Assembly: GCF_013044505.1 (NCBI RefSeq)
Contig: NZ_JABERD010000021.1
Span: 1-64,000, forward strand
Direction of reading: 5' to 3'
Origin: Streptomyces sp. S3(2020)
Lineage (GTDB): Bacteria; Actinomycetota; Actinomycetes; Streptomycetales; Streptomycetaceae
DNA length: 64,000 bases
Shown here one piece after another: positions 6,998-15,339 of this stretch. Below the pieces are notes generated by a model, which saw only the letters and a list, made by a program, of their open reading frames with translations, ran no database searches and was not told where the DNA came from. The translations under genes and the position numbers were made by a program. How positions within the stretch are numbered: the first letter of the stretch is position 1; every line of letters starts with the position of its first letter.

Positions 6998-8602
6998 GTG
7001 AGTGGAATCAGCGCCGAGGAAAGAGCCGGGACCAGCGTTGGGAACGGCGCGTACGACGTGGCGGTGATCGGGTACGGGCCCACGGGTGTCACGGCGGCGA
7101 ACCTGCTGGGAGCCCTGGGCCTGCGGGTCGTCGTCCTGGAACGTGACGCCGAGGTCTACTCCCGGGCCCGGGCGATCTCCACGGACGAGGAGGTCGTCCG
7201 GATCTGGCAGCGGATCGGCCTGGCCGACCGGCTGAAGCAGGACATGCTGGCCGAGCGGCCGCTCGACTTCGTCGACGCCAAGGGCCGCGCGTTCGTCACC
7301 GCCCGGCCGACCCCGCGCGGGCACGGCCATCCGCCGCAGATGTTCATCTACCAGCCCGCCCTGGAGCAGGTGCTGCGCGACGGGGTCGACCGCTACCCGA
7401 ACGTGGAGATCCTGCTCCGGCACGAGTGCCTGCGCATACGTCAGGACGCCGACGGGGTGGAGCTGACGGTGCTGGGCACCGTCGACGACTCCGTACGACG
7501 GGTGCGCGCGAAGTACGTCATCGCGGCCGACGGCGGCTCCAGCCTGACGCGGGCGCAGCTGAACGTGGGGTACGAGGGACGGACGTACGAGGACCGCTGG
7601 GTGGTCGTCGACACCGAGATGCTCACGCCGTGGCCGGACCACGACCGGCTGCGTTTCCGCTGCGACCCGGACCGGCCCGCCGTGGACTGTCCGACCCCGC
7701 TCGGACACCACCGCTGGGAGTTCCCGATCCTGCCGGGCGACGACGAGAAGTACCTGGTCACCGATGACGCGATCCACTCGATGGTGGCGAAGTACGGGAT
7801 CGGCCGGGACCAGATCCGGATCCAGCGCGCCACGGTCTACAGCCACCATGTCCGCTTCGCCGCCCGCTTCCGGGTCGGCCGGGTCTTCCTCGCGGGTGAC
7901 GCCGCGCACGCCATGCCGCCGTGGATCGGGCAGGGCATGGCCGCCGGGGTGCGGGACGCGGCCAACCTGTGCTGGAAGCTGGCCGCCGTGCTGCGGGGCG
8001 AGCTGCCCGAGTCGGTGCTCGACTCCTACGAGGCCGAGCGCAAGCCGCACGTCAAGGAGGTCACCAGGCGGGCCGTCTTCGTCGGGCGGATCATCACCGA
8101 GCGGCGACGCGCGGTCACCCGGGTCCGCGATGCCGTGATGCCGGTGCTGAACCGGGTCGGGGGCTTCAGCGAGTGGCTCCAGGACTCCCACTGGATCCCC
8201 GTCGCCCACTACGCCGAAGGACTTCAGGCCCGCCCCCGCACCAAGGCCGCCGGGCACCAGATACCCCAGCCCTGGGTGACCGGCGCCGACGGCGAACGCG
8301 TGCGCCTGGACGACGTGCTGGGCGGCGACTGGCGGCTCCTGCACCTCGGACTCCCGACACCGCAGCCCGCCTGGAAGCGCCTGGGCGTCGAGTCGCTGGC
8401 CGTCCTGCCGGTGGGCTCCCGGCCCACCGAGGGCGCGGTCGTCGACAGCGACGGCGTGCTGTTGCCCTGGCTCACCGGTCATCGCGCGACCACCGTCGCC
8501 CTGCGCCCCGACGCCTACGTCTACGCCGCGGCCTCCGCGGGCGCTCAACTCCCGCCGCCGCCCGCCGGATTCGCCCCGGCATCCCGACTGATCGCCACGT
8601 GA
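6998..8602 (+). CDS. FAD-dependent aromatic hydroxylase (MhpA-like)
   Basis: A flavin monooxygenase of 534 residues, related to 3-(3-hydroxyphenyl)propionate hydroxylase, which makes a catechol for meta cleavage. Features: FAD motif AVIGYGPTGVTAANLLGALGLRVVVLERD near residue 22, ARAISTDEEVVRIWQRIGL, DGGSSLTR, and GRVFLAGDAAHAMPPWIGQGM near residue 295, plus the thioredoxin-like C-terminal domain of this class. The GTG at 6998 follows GAGGTGG. First gene of a tight three-gene operon; the exact substrate is not determinable from sequence. Confidence 0.87.
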   Translation: MSGISAEERAGTSVGNGAYDVAVIGYGPTGVTAANLLGALGLRVVVLERDAEVYSRARAISTDEEVVRIWQRIGLADRLKQDMLAERPLDFVDAKGRAFVTARPTPRGHGHPPQMFIYQPALEQVLRDGVDRYPNVEILLRHECLRIRQDADGVELTVLGTVDDSVRRVRAKYVIAADGGSSLTRAQLNVGYEGRTYEDRWVVVDTEMLTPWPDHDRLRFRCDPDRPAVDCPTPLGHHRWEFPILPGDDEKYLVTDDAIHSMVAKYGIGRDQIRIQRATVYSHHVRFAARFRVGRVFLAGDAAHAMPPWIGQGMAAGVRDAANLCWKLAAVLRGELPESVLDSYEAERKPHVKEVTRRAVFVGRIITERRRAVTRVRDAVMPVLNRVGGFSEWLQDSHWIPVAHYAEGLQARPRTKAAGHQIPQPWVTGADGERVRLDDVLGGDWRLLHLGLPTPQPAWKRLGVESLAVLPVGSRPTEGAVVDSDGVLLPWLTGHRATTVALRPDAYVYAAASAGAQLPPPPAGFAPASRLIAT

Positions 8603-8610
8603 GGACGACC

Positions 8611-9486
8611 ATGACCGCGCACACGCACACGCACACCGAACTCCCGGCGATGCAGGAGCGACTGCTCGACGTCGACGGCAAGAAGATCTTCGTCGCGGAG
8701 ACGGGGCAGGGAGCGCCCGTCCTGCTGCTGCACGGCGGCGGACCCGGCGCCTCCGGCGTCTCCAACTACTCCCGCAACATCGCCCGGTTGGCGGGGGAGT
8801 ACCGGGTCATCGTCCCCGACCTGCCCGGCTACGGCCGCAGCAGCAAGGGCATCGACCTCACCGACCCGTTCGGCGCCCTCGCCACCGGCATCCGCGGCGT
8901 CCTCGACCGACTCGGCCTGGACAAGGCCCACTTCGTCGGCAACTCCTACGGCGGCGCCTGCGCCCTGCGCCTCGCCCTGGACACCCCCGAACGCGTCGAC
9001 CGCATGGTCCTCATGGGCCCCGGCGGCATCGGCACCACCCGCGCCCTGCCCACGCCGGGACTGAACTCGCTGCTGAACTACTACTCCGGGGACGGCCCCT
9101 CACGGCTGAAGCTGGAGAAGTTCATCCGCAACCACCTGGTCTTCAACGCCGCCCAGGTACCCGACTCGGTCATCGACGCCCGCTACGAGGCCAGCATCGA
9201 CCCCGAGGTGGTCGCCGCCCCGCCGCTCCAGCGCCCCAAGGACCTGCGCACCGTCTGGAAGATGGACTTCACACGCGACCGGCGGCTGTCCCGGCTGCCC
9301 GTGCCCACCCTGGTGCTGTGGGGCGCGTCGGACCAGGTCAACCGGCCCTCCGGCGGACGCATGCTGGCCGACCGCATGCCCAACTGCGACCTGTACGAGG
9401 TCGCCAACACCGGCCACTGGGTGCAGTGGGAGCGCGCCGACCTCTTCAACCAGCTCTGCGCCGACTTCCTGGCGGGCCGTCGATGA
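8611..9486 (+). CDS. Meta-cleavage product hydrolase (MhpC/BphD-like)
   Basis: An alpha/beta hydrolase of 291 residues acting on the C-C bond of a 2-hydroxy-6-oxo-dienoate ring-fission product. The oxyanion region LLLHGGGPGASG is typical of this group. The catalytic triad is visible as S112 (GNSYGG), D241 (GASDQVN) and H269 (NTGHWVQWE). ATG 8611 lies 8 bp after the hydroxylase stop with GAGGAC upstream. Its stop overlaps the dioxygenase start by ATGA. Confidence 0.9.
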   Translation: MTAHTHTHTELPAMQERLLDVDGKKIFVAETGQGAPVLLLHGGGPGASGVSNYSRNIARLAGEYRVIVPDLPGYGRSSKGIDLTDPFGALATGIRGVLDRLGLDKAHFVGNSYGGACALRLALDTPERVDRMVLMGPGGIGTTRALPTPGLNSLLNYYSGDGPSRLKLEKFIRNHLVFNAAQVPDSVIDARYEASIDPEVVAAPPLQRPKDLRTVWKMDFTRDRRLSRLPVPTLVLWGASDQVNRPSGGRMLADRMPNCDLYEVANTGHWVQWERADLFNQLCADFLAGRR

Positions 9487-10493
9487 AGTCGATGAACACG
9501 AACGTCTTCGGCGCCGTCCACCTCGGCTACGTCGTCATCGAGTCCCGGCGCTTCGCCGACTGGCGCCGCTTCGGCACCGACGCCGTCGGCATGCACCACG
9601 ACGACATCTCCCCCGACGTGATGCGCTTCCGGCTCGACGACCAGGAGTGCCGGTTCCTGATCCGGCGCGGTCCCGCCGAGGACGTCACGGCCCTCGGCTG
9701 GCACATCGACGACCACGCCTCCTTCGAGCGGATCGAGGCGCGGACCCGGGCCCATGGCGTCCCCGTCGTCCGGGGCTCCGACGAGGAGGCCGCCCTGCGC
9801 GGGGTGGAGCGCCTCCTGCGCTTCCCCGGCCCGAAGGGCATCGCGCAGGAGATCTACACCACCCCGCTCACCTCGGCCGAGCCACTGAAGATGCTCTCCT
9901 CGGGCTGGGTGACCGGTGACTCGGGCATGGGCCATGTCGCGATCACCTCCGCCAGACCCGCCCTGACGCGCGGCTACTTCACCACGGTCTTCGACGCCCG
10001 GCTCACCGACTACATCGACGAGACCATCAGCGGCGTCAAGCTCAGGATCCGCTTCCTGCGGGTGAACGAACGCCACCACTCCATCGCCGTCGCCGCCGTC
10101 CGGGGCCTGCCGATCGACCCGGTCCGTACCCGCGTCCAGCACCTCAACATCCAGGCGGCCGGCCTCGACGACCTCGCGCGGAGCTATGACCGGGTGCACG
10201 AACTCGGCTTCGACATGGCCCTGTCGGTGGGACAGCACACCAACGACAAGGAGCTCTCCTACTACGCCCGCACCCCCTCGGGCTTCGAGTGGGAGGTCGG
10301 CTGGAACCCCGTCGTCGTCGACGAGTCGACCTGGGAGCCCACCACCCACCAGGGCATCAGCGTCTGGGGCCACAAGCCGGTCGGCCGGACGATCGTCGAC
10401 CTGCTCGACCAGTTCCGCCTCGGCGCCCGCTCCCTGGCCCGCCCGGAGATCACCGTTCCGGCGCTGAGCGGCGGCGGCATCCCGGACGACTGA
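9483..10493 (+). CDS. Extradiol ring-cleavage dioxygenase (BphC-like, type I)
   Basis: An iron-dependent enzyme of 336 residues with two vicinal-oxygen-chelate modules. The C-terminal module carries the metal ligands H151 (MGHVAI), H220 (VQHLNIQ) and E271 (GFEWEVGW), with YYARTPSGFEWEVGW forming the family signature. Cleaves a catecholic ring meta to the hydroxyls. Translationally coupled to the hydrolase (4-base overlap). Last gene of the operon; a hairpin follows. No aldolase or acylating aldehyde dehydrogenase genes are present locally. Confidence 0.9.
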   Translation: MKSMNTNVFGAVHLGYVVIESRRFADWRRFGTDAVGMHHDDISPDVMRFRLDDQECRFLIRRGPAEDVTALGWHIDDHASFERIEARTRAHGVPVVRGSDEEAALRGVERLLRFPGPKGIAQEIYTTPLTSAEPLKMLSSGWVTGDSGMGHVAITSARPALTRGYFTTVFDARLTDYIDETISGVKLRIRFLRVNERHHSIAVAAVRGLPIDPVRTRVQHLNIQAAGLDDLARSYDRVHELGFDMALSVGQHTNDKELSYYARTPSGFEWEVGWNPVVVDESTWEPTTHQGISVWGHKPVGRTIVDLLDQFRLGARSLARPEITVPALSGGGIPDD

Positions 10494-10517
10494 CGGATCG
10501 GACGGGTGATGGACCCC

Positions 10518-10549
10518 GTGCCGGACCGGCCTCCCCTCCGGTCCGGCAC
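10518..10549 (+). terminator. Terminator hairpin after the aromatic operon
   Basis: A perfect 12-bp stem (GTGCCGGACCGG / CCGGTCCGGCAC) with an 8-base loop lies 25 bp after the dioxygenase stop and before the riboswitch. No T tract follows. Confidence 0.6.
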
Positions 10550-10589
10550 GGCCGTTCGAAAGGGGCACGCACGGCCGTGATAGCTTGCC

Positions 10590-10770
10590 GAGGCCAGTCG
10601 AACCCATGGACGTGGGTCAGGGAATCCGGTGCGAATCCGGAGCTGACGCGCAGCGGTGAGGGTGACGGGCGGGGCCTTTCGCCACTGGATGCCGTACGAC
10701 TGAATGCCGTACGACGGTCCGGGAAGGCGCCCCGATCCGGTGGAACCCGAGTCCGAAGACCTGCTGGCGG
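10590..10770 (+). promoter_or_regulatory. Cobalamin (B12) riboswitch
   Basis: Conserved blocks appear in order: GGAATCCGGTGCGAATCCGG, AGCTGACGCGCAGCGGTGA, GCCACTGG and the terminal GTCCGAAGACCTGC. These match the B12-box architecture. Edges are approximate. A 15-bp tandem duplication (10686-10700 and 10701-10715, one mismatch) lies in the variable region after GCCACTGG. Downstream, GGAGCCC/GGGCTCC can pair and might be the expression platform. By family behaviour, adenosylcobalamin binding lowers expression of the importer that follows. Confidence 0.88.
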
Positions 10771-10852
10771 CCCCCGCGGCCGACCTGCGGCGGGGGAGCC
10801 CCGTACGACCGGGCTCCGCGTTCGAGCCCTCGACGACCGAGGACCTACTCCC

Positions 10853-11860
10853 GTGCCCCACGCGCGTTCTGCCACCCTGCTCGTGGCAGGAACCCTGCTG
10901 CTGACCGCCTGCTCCGACGCCGGTCCGACCGAAGCCGAGGCCGCCGTCACCCTGAAGAACTGCGGCCGCACCGTGAGCGTCGACACCCCGCCGAAGCGGG
11001 CCGTCTCCCTCAACCAGGGCACCACCGAGATCATGCTCTCCCTCGGCCTCGCCGACCGCATGGCGGGTACGGCGACCTGGACCGACCCCGTGCTGAAGGG
11101 GCTGGAGAAGGCGAACGCGAAGGTGGAGCGGATCGCCGACAACGCCCCTTCCTACGAGCGGGTCCTGGAGGCCGAACCCGACTTCGTGGCCGCCTCCTTC
11201 GTCTCCACGCTCGGCAAGGGCGGCGTCGCCACCCGCGAGCAGTTCGACAAAGTCGGCGTCCCCACCTACGTCTCCCCGTCCGACTGCACCGGAAAGGACA
11301 ACGACAGCGGCGGCGACGGATCGCGGAGCAAGGCACTCGGCATCGACGCCGTCTACGGCGAAGTCCGTGACCTGGCCAAGGTGTTCGGAGTCGAGGAACG
11401 CGGCGAGAAGCTCGTCGCCTCCCTCAAGGAGCGGGTGCGGAAGGCCGGTTCGGGACTCGACGCCTCGGACGTGACCCTCCTGTACTGGTTCGCCAACTCC
11501 GAGTCGCCCTACATGGCGGGCTGTTGCGGCGCGCCCGGCATCATCACCCGGACCCTCGGCGCGCAGAACGTCTTCGACGACACGCACGAGGAATGGCCCC
11601 AGATCAACTGGGAGACCGTCGCCGACCGCGACCCCGACGTCCTCGTCATCGGCGACCTCACCCGCAAGTCCCAGACCGCCGAGTCCGCCGCGAAGAAGAT
11701 CGCCTTCCTGGAGTCCAACCCGGTCACCAAAAACATGGACGCCGTCAGGCACCAGCGGTACGTGCTGCTCAGTGGACAGGCCATGAACCCGACCATCCGC
11801 ACCATCGAGGGCGTGGAGAAGGTCGCGGCCGGACTCCGCGAGTTCGGGCTCGCGAAGTGA
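10853..11860 (+). CDS. Cobalamin-type ABC transporter substrate-binding lipoprotein (BtuF-like)
   Basis: A 335-residue periplasmic-binding-type protein (class III fold). The short signal ends in the lipobox LLTAC, so Cys20 should be lipidated. Then CGRTVSVDTPPKRAVSLNQGTTEIMLSLGLADRMAGTATW matches FecB/BtuF proteins. The GTG at 10853 is the only start giving the signal peptide; GAGG lies about 10 bases upstream. The upstream B12 riboswitch makes cobalamin or a corrinoid the likely ligand rather than a siderophore; cobalt is a less likely alternative. GTGA overlap with the permease gene. Confidence 0.85.
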   Translation: MPHARSATLLVAGTLLLTACSDAGPTEAEAAVTLKNCGRTVSVDTPPKRAVSLNQGTTEIMLSLGLADRMAGTATWTDPVLKGLEKANAKVERIADNAPSYERVLEAEPDFVAASFVSTLGKGGVATREQFDKVGVPTYVSPSDCTGKDNDSGGDGSRSKALGIDAVYGEVRDLAKVFGVEERGEKLVASLKERVRKAGSGLDASDVTLLYWFANSESPYMAGCCGAPGIITRTLGAQNVFDDTHEEWPQINWETVADRDPDVLVIGDLTRKSQTAESAAKKIAFLESNPVTKNMDAVRHQRYVLLSGQAMNPTIRTIEGVEKVAAGLREFGLAK

Positions 11861-12870
11861 CCGCAAGGCCTCTCGCCCTGGGGGCGGCCGGGGCCTTCCT
11901 GCTGGTCGCGTCCGTCGCCGTGGCGATCACCATCGGCCCGGCCGACATCCGGGTCCAGGACGTGTGGTCCACCGTCATCGCCCATCTCGGCGTCGGCACC
12001 TCGGAGTTGACGCCCATCCGGGACGGCATCGTCTGGCAGCTCCGGCTGCCGCGCACCCTGCTCGCGGCGGTGTGCGGCGCCGGACTCGCCGTGTGCGGTG
12101 CGGTGATGCAGTCGCTGCTGCGCAACCCGCTCGCCGACCCGTTCGTCCTCGGCGTGTCCTCGGGCGCCTCGACAGGGGCCGTCGCGGTGGTCGTCCTCGG
12201 GGTCGGCGCGGGCGCGGTGTCCGTGCCGGCCGGCGCGTTCGCGGGCGCCCTGGTCTCCTTCGCGCTGGTGCTGTTCCTCAGCCACACCCTGGGCGGCAGC
12301 ACCGACCGGGTCGTCCTCGCGGGCGTCGCCGCCATGCAGCTCTTCTCCGCGCTGACCTCCTTCATCGTGCTGACCGCGGCCGACGCCGAGACCACCCGGG
12401 GCGTCCTCTTCTGGCTCCTCGGCTCGCTCAGCGGCGCGGGCTGGACCGACGTCTGGGTGTGCGCGGCCGTGCTCGCCGCCGGACTGGCGGTGTGCCTGAC
12501 GTACGCCCGTACCCTCGACGCCTTCGCCTTCGGCCAGGACGCGGCGGCCGCCCTCGGGGTCTCCGTCGCACGCACCAGGCTGGTCCTCCTCTGCGTCACC
12601 GCCCTGCTCACGGCCGCGCTGGTCAGCTCCGCCGGGGCGATCGGCTTCGTCGGTCTCGTCCTGCCGCACGCCGTGCGCGCCCTCGTCGGCGCCGGCCACG
12701 CCCGGCTGCTGCCGCTGTCCGCGCTGGCCGGGGCGGTGTTCCTGGTGTGGGTGGACACCCTGGCCCGCACCGCGCTCGACCCGCAGGAGGTGCCGGTGGG
12801 CGTGGTGACCTCGCTGATCGGAGTGCCGGCGTTCGTGGCGGTGCTCCACCGGACGAGGAAGGTGCGATGA
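11857..12870 (+). CDS. FecCD/BtuC-family ABC permease
   Basis: A 337-residue membrane protein with about ten hydrophobic segments. Signatures: LRLPRTLLAAVCGAGLAVCGAVMQSLLRNPLADPFVLGVSSGAS and the later AGAIGFVGLVLPHAVR, which is the ATPase coupling loop of this class. The GTG at 11857 overlaps the binding-protein stop. Forms the channel of the riboswitch-controlled importer. Confidence 0.92.
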   Translation: MTARPLALGAAGAFLLVASVAVAITIGPADIRVQDVWSTVIAHLGVGTSELTPIRDGIVWQLRLPRTLLAAVCGAGLAVCGAVMQSLLRNPLADPFVLGVSSGASTGAVAVVVLGVGAGAVSVPAGAFAGALVSFALVLFLSHTLGGSTDRVVLAGVAAMQLFSALTSFIVLTAADAETTRGVLFWLLGSLSGAGWTDVWVCAAVLAAGLAVCLTYARTLDAFAFGQDAAAALGVSVARTRLVLLCVTALLTAALVSSAGAIGFVGLVLPHAVRALVGAGHARLLPLSALAGAVFLVWVDTLARTALDPQEVPVGVVTSLIGVPAFVAVLHRTRKVR

Positions 12871-13637
12871 GCCTGCGCGCGGACCGTGTCGGCCGTACGA
12901 CCGACGGCCACCTCATCCTCGACGGCGTCACCCTCGCCCCCGAACCGGGCTCCGTCGTCGGACTGTTGGGCCCCAACGGCTCCGGCAAGTCCACCCTGCT
13001 GCGGCTGCTCGCGGGGCTGCTCGCCCCGACGACGGGGACCGTCACACTGGACGGCGCGCCCCTGTCCGGCCTGCCCCGGCGAGAGGTCGCCCGACGGCTC
13101 GCCGTGGTCGAGCAACAGGCGGACACCCAGGTCGAGTTGACCGTCCTCGACGTCGTACGACTGGGCCGCGTCCCGCATCGCCGTGCCTGGACGCCCGCCA
13201 CCGAGCAGGACGAGAAGGCCGTACGCGCCGCCCTGGAACGCACCGGCCTCACCGACCGCGCCCACCAGCCCTGGCACACCCTCTCCGGCGGCGAACGCCA
13301 GCGCGTGCAGATCGCCCGCGCCCTCGCCCAGGAACCCCGCGAACTCCTCCTCGACGAACCCACCAACCACCTCGACATCCACCACCAGTTGGACCTGCTG
13401 GACCTCGTCGCCGGACTCCCCGTCACCACCGTCGTCGCCCTGCACGACCTCAACCTCGCGGCGATGTACTGCGACCAGGTCGTCGTCCTGCACACCGGCC
13501 GGGTGCACTCCCGCGGTGCACCCGGGGACGTGCTGACGCGGGAGCTCATCGCCGAGGTGTACGGCGTGCGGGCGGCCGTCAGCAGGGACGGCGCCGACGG
13601 GCGGCCGCACGTGCGGTTCCTGGGGACGCTGCTCTGA
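12867..13637 (+). CDS. ABC transporter ATPase (BtuD/FecE-like)
   Basis: A 256-residue ATPase with Walker A GPNGSGKST near residue 34, signature LSGGERQRVQIARAL, Walker B LLLDEPTNHLD and switch His in ALHDLNLA. The ATG overlaps the permease stop (ATGA). Drives the presumed cobalamin importer. The operon appears to end here. Confidence 0.92.
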   Translation: MSLRADRVGRTTDGHLILDGVTLAPEPGSVVGLLGPNGSGKSTLLRLLAGLLAPTTGTVTLDGAPLSGLPRREVARRLAVVEQQADTQVELTVLDVVRLGRVPHRRAWTPATEQDEKAVRAALERTGLTDRAHQPWHTLSGGERQRVQIARALAQEPRELLLDEPTNHLDIHHQLDLLDLVAGLPVTTVVALHDLNLAAMYCDQVVVLHTGRVHSRGAPGDVLTRELIAEVYGVRAAVSRDGADGRPHVRFLGTLL

Positions 13638-13748
13638 ACGCCTGTCCGGGCAGCCGTACGCCCTGCGCGGTCGTCGCGAGGTCGCCGCTGTGACCGGAAT
13701 CCGCGCCACCTGCCTGCGCACGGCCCCGACCCCGCCTACGCTCACCCC

Positions 13749-14450
13749 GTGCTGCACATCATCGACGCCCGAACCGGCGCCCCCGTCCCTGCCCGCCGTG
13801 GCCCGACCCGCGTCGAGGCACATGTGCCGGGGTACGACGGCACCGCCCTGCGCGTGCTCCTCGTCGCCGACGTCCTCGCACGCGCCCTGGAGATCGGCGG
13901 CACACCCGTCTGGTCACTGCTCAGCGCCGAACGGGACCGGGCGGAGCTGCGGGCAGGTGCCGCGGACCTCGGCATCCGGCCCTTCGAGGACGGCCGGGAC
14001 GGTGGCCCGGGGACGGGCGGGTCCCAGGTCATCCACGTGGTCGGCGAGGGCGGGGCGACACCCGACGGGGTGCGGCTCGCCGTCGCGCCGGTCGCGGGTG
14101 CCCCGGAAGGCGCCGACTCCGGTGCGCTCCGGCTGGCGCTGCTGTCCAGCCGCCACGGCCTGCCCGTACGGCTCGACGAGGACGCCGTGTCCCAGGCCCA
14201 CGACACGCTCGTACGCTGGCGCCGAGCCGTCGCCGTATGGGCGCGCACCCCGTCGAAACCGGTCCCCGACGACGTGCGCGGAGAGCTGCGCACCGCCTGG
14301 GAGGACGATCTGGACGTCCCCGGGGTGCTGCGGGTCCTGCGCCGGGTCGAGACCTCCGGCCTCCCGGAGGGCGCCCGCTTCGAGACGTACGCCTACACCG
14401 ACCGGCTCCTCGGCCTGGAGCTCACCCGCGAGCTGGGAACCCTCGCGTGA
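13749..14450 (+). CDS. Unknown protein with weak cysteinyl-tRNA synthetase/MshC-like features
   Basis: A 233-residue protein, not assigned. The N-terminal VEAHVPGYDGTALRVLLVADVLARALEIGG resembles the start of the catalytic domain in CysRS/MshC enzymes (GITPYDATHLGHA..). A later AWEDDLDVPGVLRVLRRVE resembles their DDLNTP helical region. The HIGH motif position reads ALRV, and no KMSKS or zinc-binding Cys set is visible, so ligase activity is unlikely. It overlaps the sixA start (GTGA), so the two are co-translated. The GTG start at 13749 has no clear ribosome site. Confidence 0.6.
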   Translation: MLHIIDARTGAPVPARRGPTRVEAHVPGYDGTALRVLLVADVLARALEIGGTPVWSLLSAERDRAELRAGAADLGIRPFEDGRDGGPGTGGSQVIHVVGEGGATPDGVRLAVAPVAGAPEGADSGALRLALLSSRHGLPVRLDEDAVSQAHDTLVRWRRAVAVWARTPSKPVPDDVRGELRTAWEDDLDVPGVLRVLRRVETSGLPEGARFETYAYTDRLLGLELTRELGTLA

Positions 14451-14989
14451 TCGCGCGCGCCGGAGCGGGCCCGCTGCGCCGCCTGGTCGTGCTGCGGCAC
14501 GCCAAGTCCGCCTGGCCCGAGGGCGTCCCCGACCACCGGCGCCCCCTGGCCCCGCGCGGCCGCCGCGACGCACCCGCCGCGGGGCGCGCACTCGCCGAGG
14601 CCGACTTCCTGCCCGACCTCGCGCTGTGCTCCACCGCCGTCCGCGCCCGTCAGACCTGGGACCTCGCCTCCGCCCAGTGGGGCACCCCGCCACCGGTCCG
14701 GCACGACACGCGCCTCTACGGAGCCGACGTGGCCGAACTCCTCGACGTCGTGCACGAGGTGCCCACCGAGGTCGAGACGCTGCTGCTGGTCGGCCACAAC
14801 CCCGGTCTGGAGGAGCTCGTCGTCGACCTGGCGGGCGACGGCCTCGACGACACCCTGGCGCGGGTCCACGTGAAGTTCCCGACCGCGGCCGTCGCCGTGC
14901 TGACCTGGCGCGGTACCGGGTGGGAGGACCTGCTCCCCGGCACGGCACTGCTGACCGCGGTGACGGTGGCGAGGGGGAGGAAGCAGTGA
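14447..14989 (+). CDS. SixA-like phosphohistidine phosphatase
   Basis: A histidine-phosphatase-superfamily protein of 180 residues. RLVVLRHAKSAWPEG near residue 12 carries the catalytic RHG-type motif (RHA), and LLLVGHNPGLEELV carries the second catalytic His. SixA enzymes remove phosphate from phosphohistidine in signalling or transport proteins; the substrate here is unknown. Overlaps genes on both sides by 4 bases. Confidence 0.85.
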   Translation: MIARAGAGPLRRLVVLRHAKSAWPEGVPDHRRPLAPRGRRDAPAAGRALAEADFLPDLALCSTAVRARQTWDLASAQWGTPPPVRHDTRLYGADVAELLDVVHEVPTEVETLLLVGHNPGLEELVVDLAGDGLDDTLARVHVKFPTAAVAVLTWRGTGWEDLLPGTALLTAVTVARGRKQ

Positions 14990-15339
14990 GCGTGGCCAAG
15001 CGGTACGTCGTCCTCGACCCCGACGGCACCGGAACCGATCAGGGCTGGATGTTCGTCGTCGTCGCGGCGCCCACCGGCGTGGTCTACCAGAACCAGGGCG
15101 GCAGCTACGGCTGCATACCCTACGAACAGGAGGGCTATCTGCTCCCCGTGTTCGGGCGGGACCTCGACGACGAGCTGAAGGGATGGGGTGCGGGCGGCCT
15201 GGACTGGCCGGAGGAACTCCTGGCCAGGCTTGGGAAGGCGGTCGCCGTCCAGATCTACGGTTCCGCCGACCGCGACGACACCTGGCCGGTGCTCACACCC
15301 GACGGACCCGGCTTCCTGGCCTGGGAGAACTCCGACTAG
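14986..15339 (+). CDS. DUF6210-like hypothetical protein
   Basis: A 117-residue soluble protein with [39 protein letters not shown] near the start and aromatic-rich [18 protein letters not shown] at the end. It resembles actinobacterial DUF6210 proteins of unknown function. GTG 14986 overlaps the sixA stop and has GGGGGAGG upstream. The last codon shares the palindrome CTAG with the stop of the convergent permease gene. Confidence 0.7.
   Translation: MSVAKRYVVLDPDGTGTDQGWMFVVVAAPTGVVYQNQGGSYGCIPYEQEGYLLPVFGRDLDDELKGWGAGGLDWPEELLARLGKAVAVQIYGSADRDDTWPVLTPDGPGFLAWENSD

Noticed and set aside
6863..8548. Upstream extension of the TetR frame to about 770 codons
   Set aside because: It runs antisense through the hydroxylase gene and the operator; TetR family length and the HTH position fix the start at 6862.
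1725..10493. The flavin enzymes and dioxygenase considered as part of a natural-product cluster
   Set aside because: No PKS, NRPS, terpene or tailoring context; the gene set matches aromatic catabolism.
10496..10900. Small open frames inside the riboswitch leader
   Set aside because: Conserved B12-box blocks explain the sequence, and the frames have no ribosome site.
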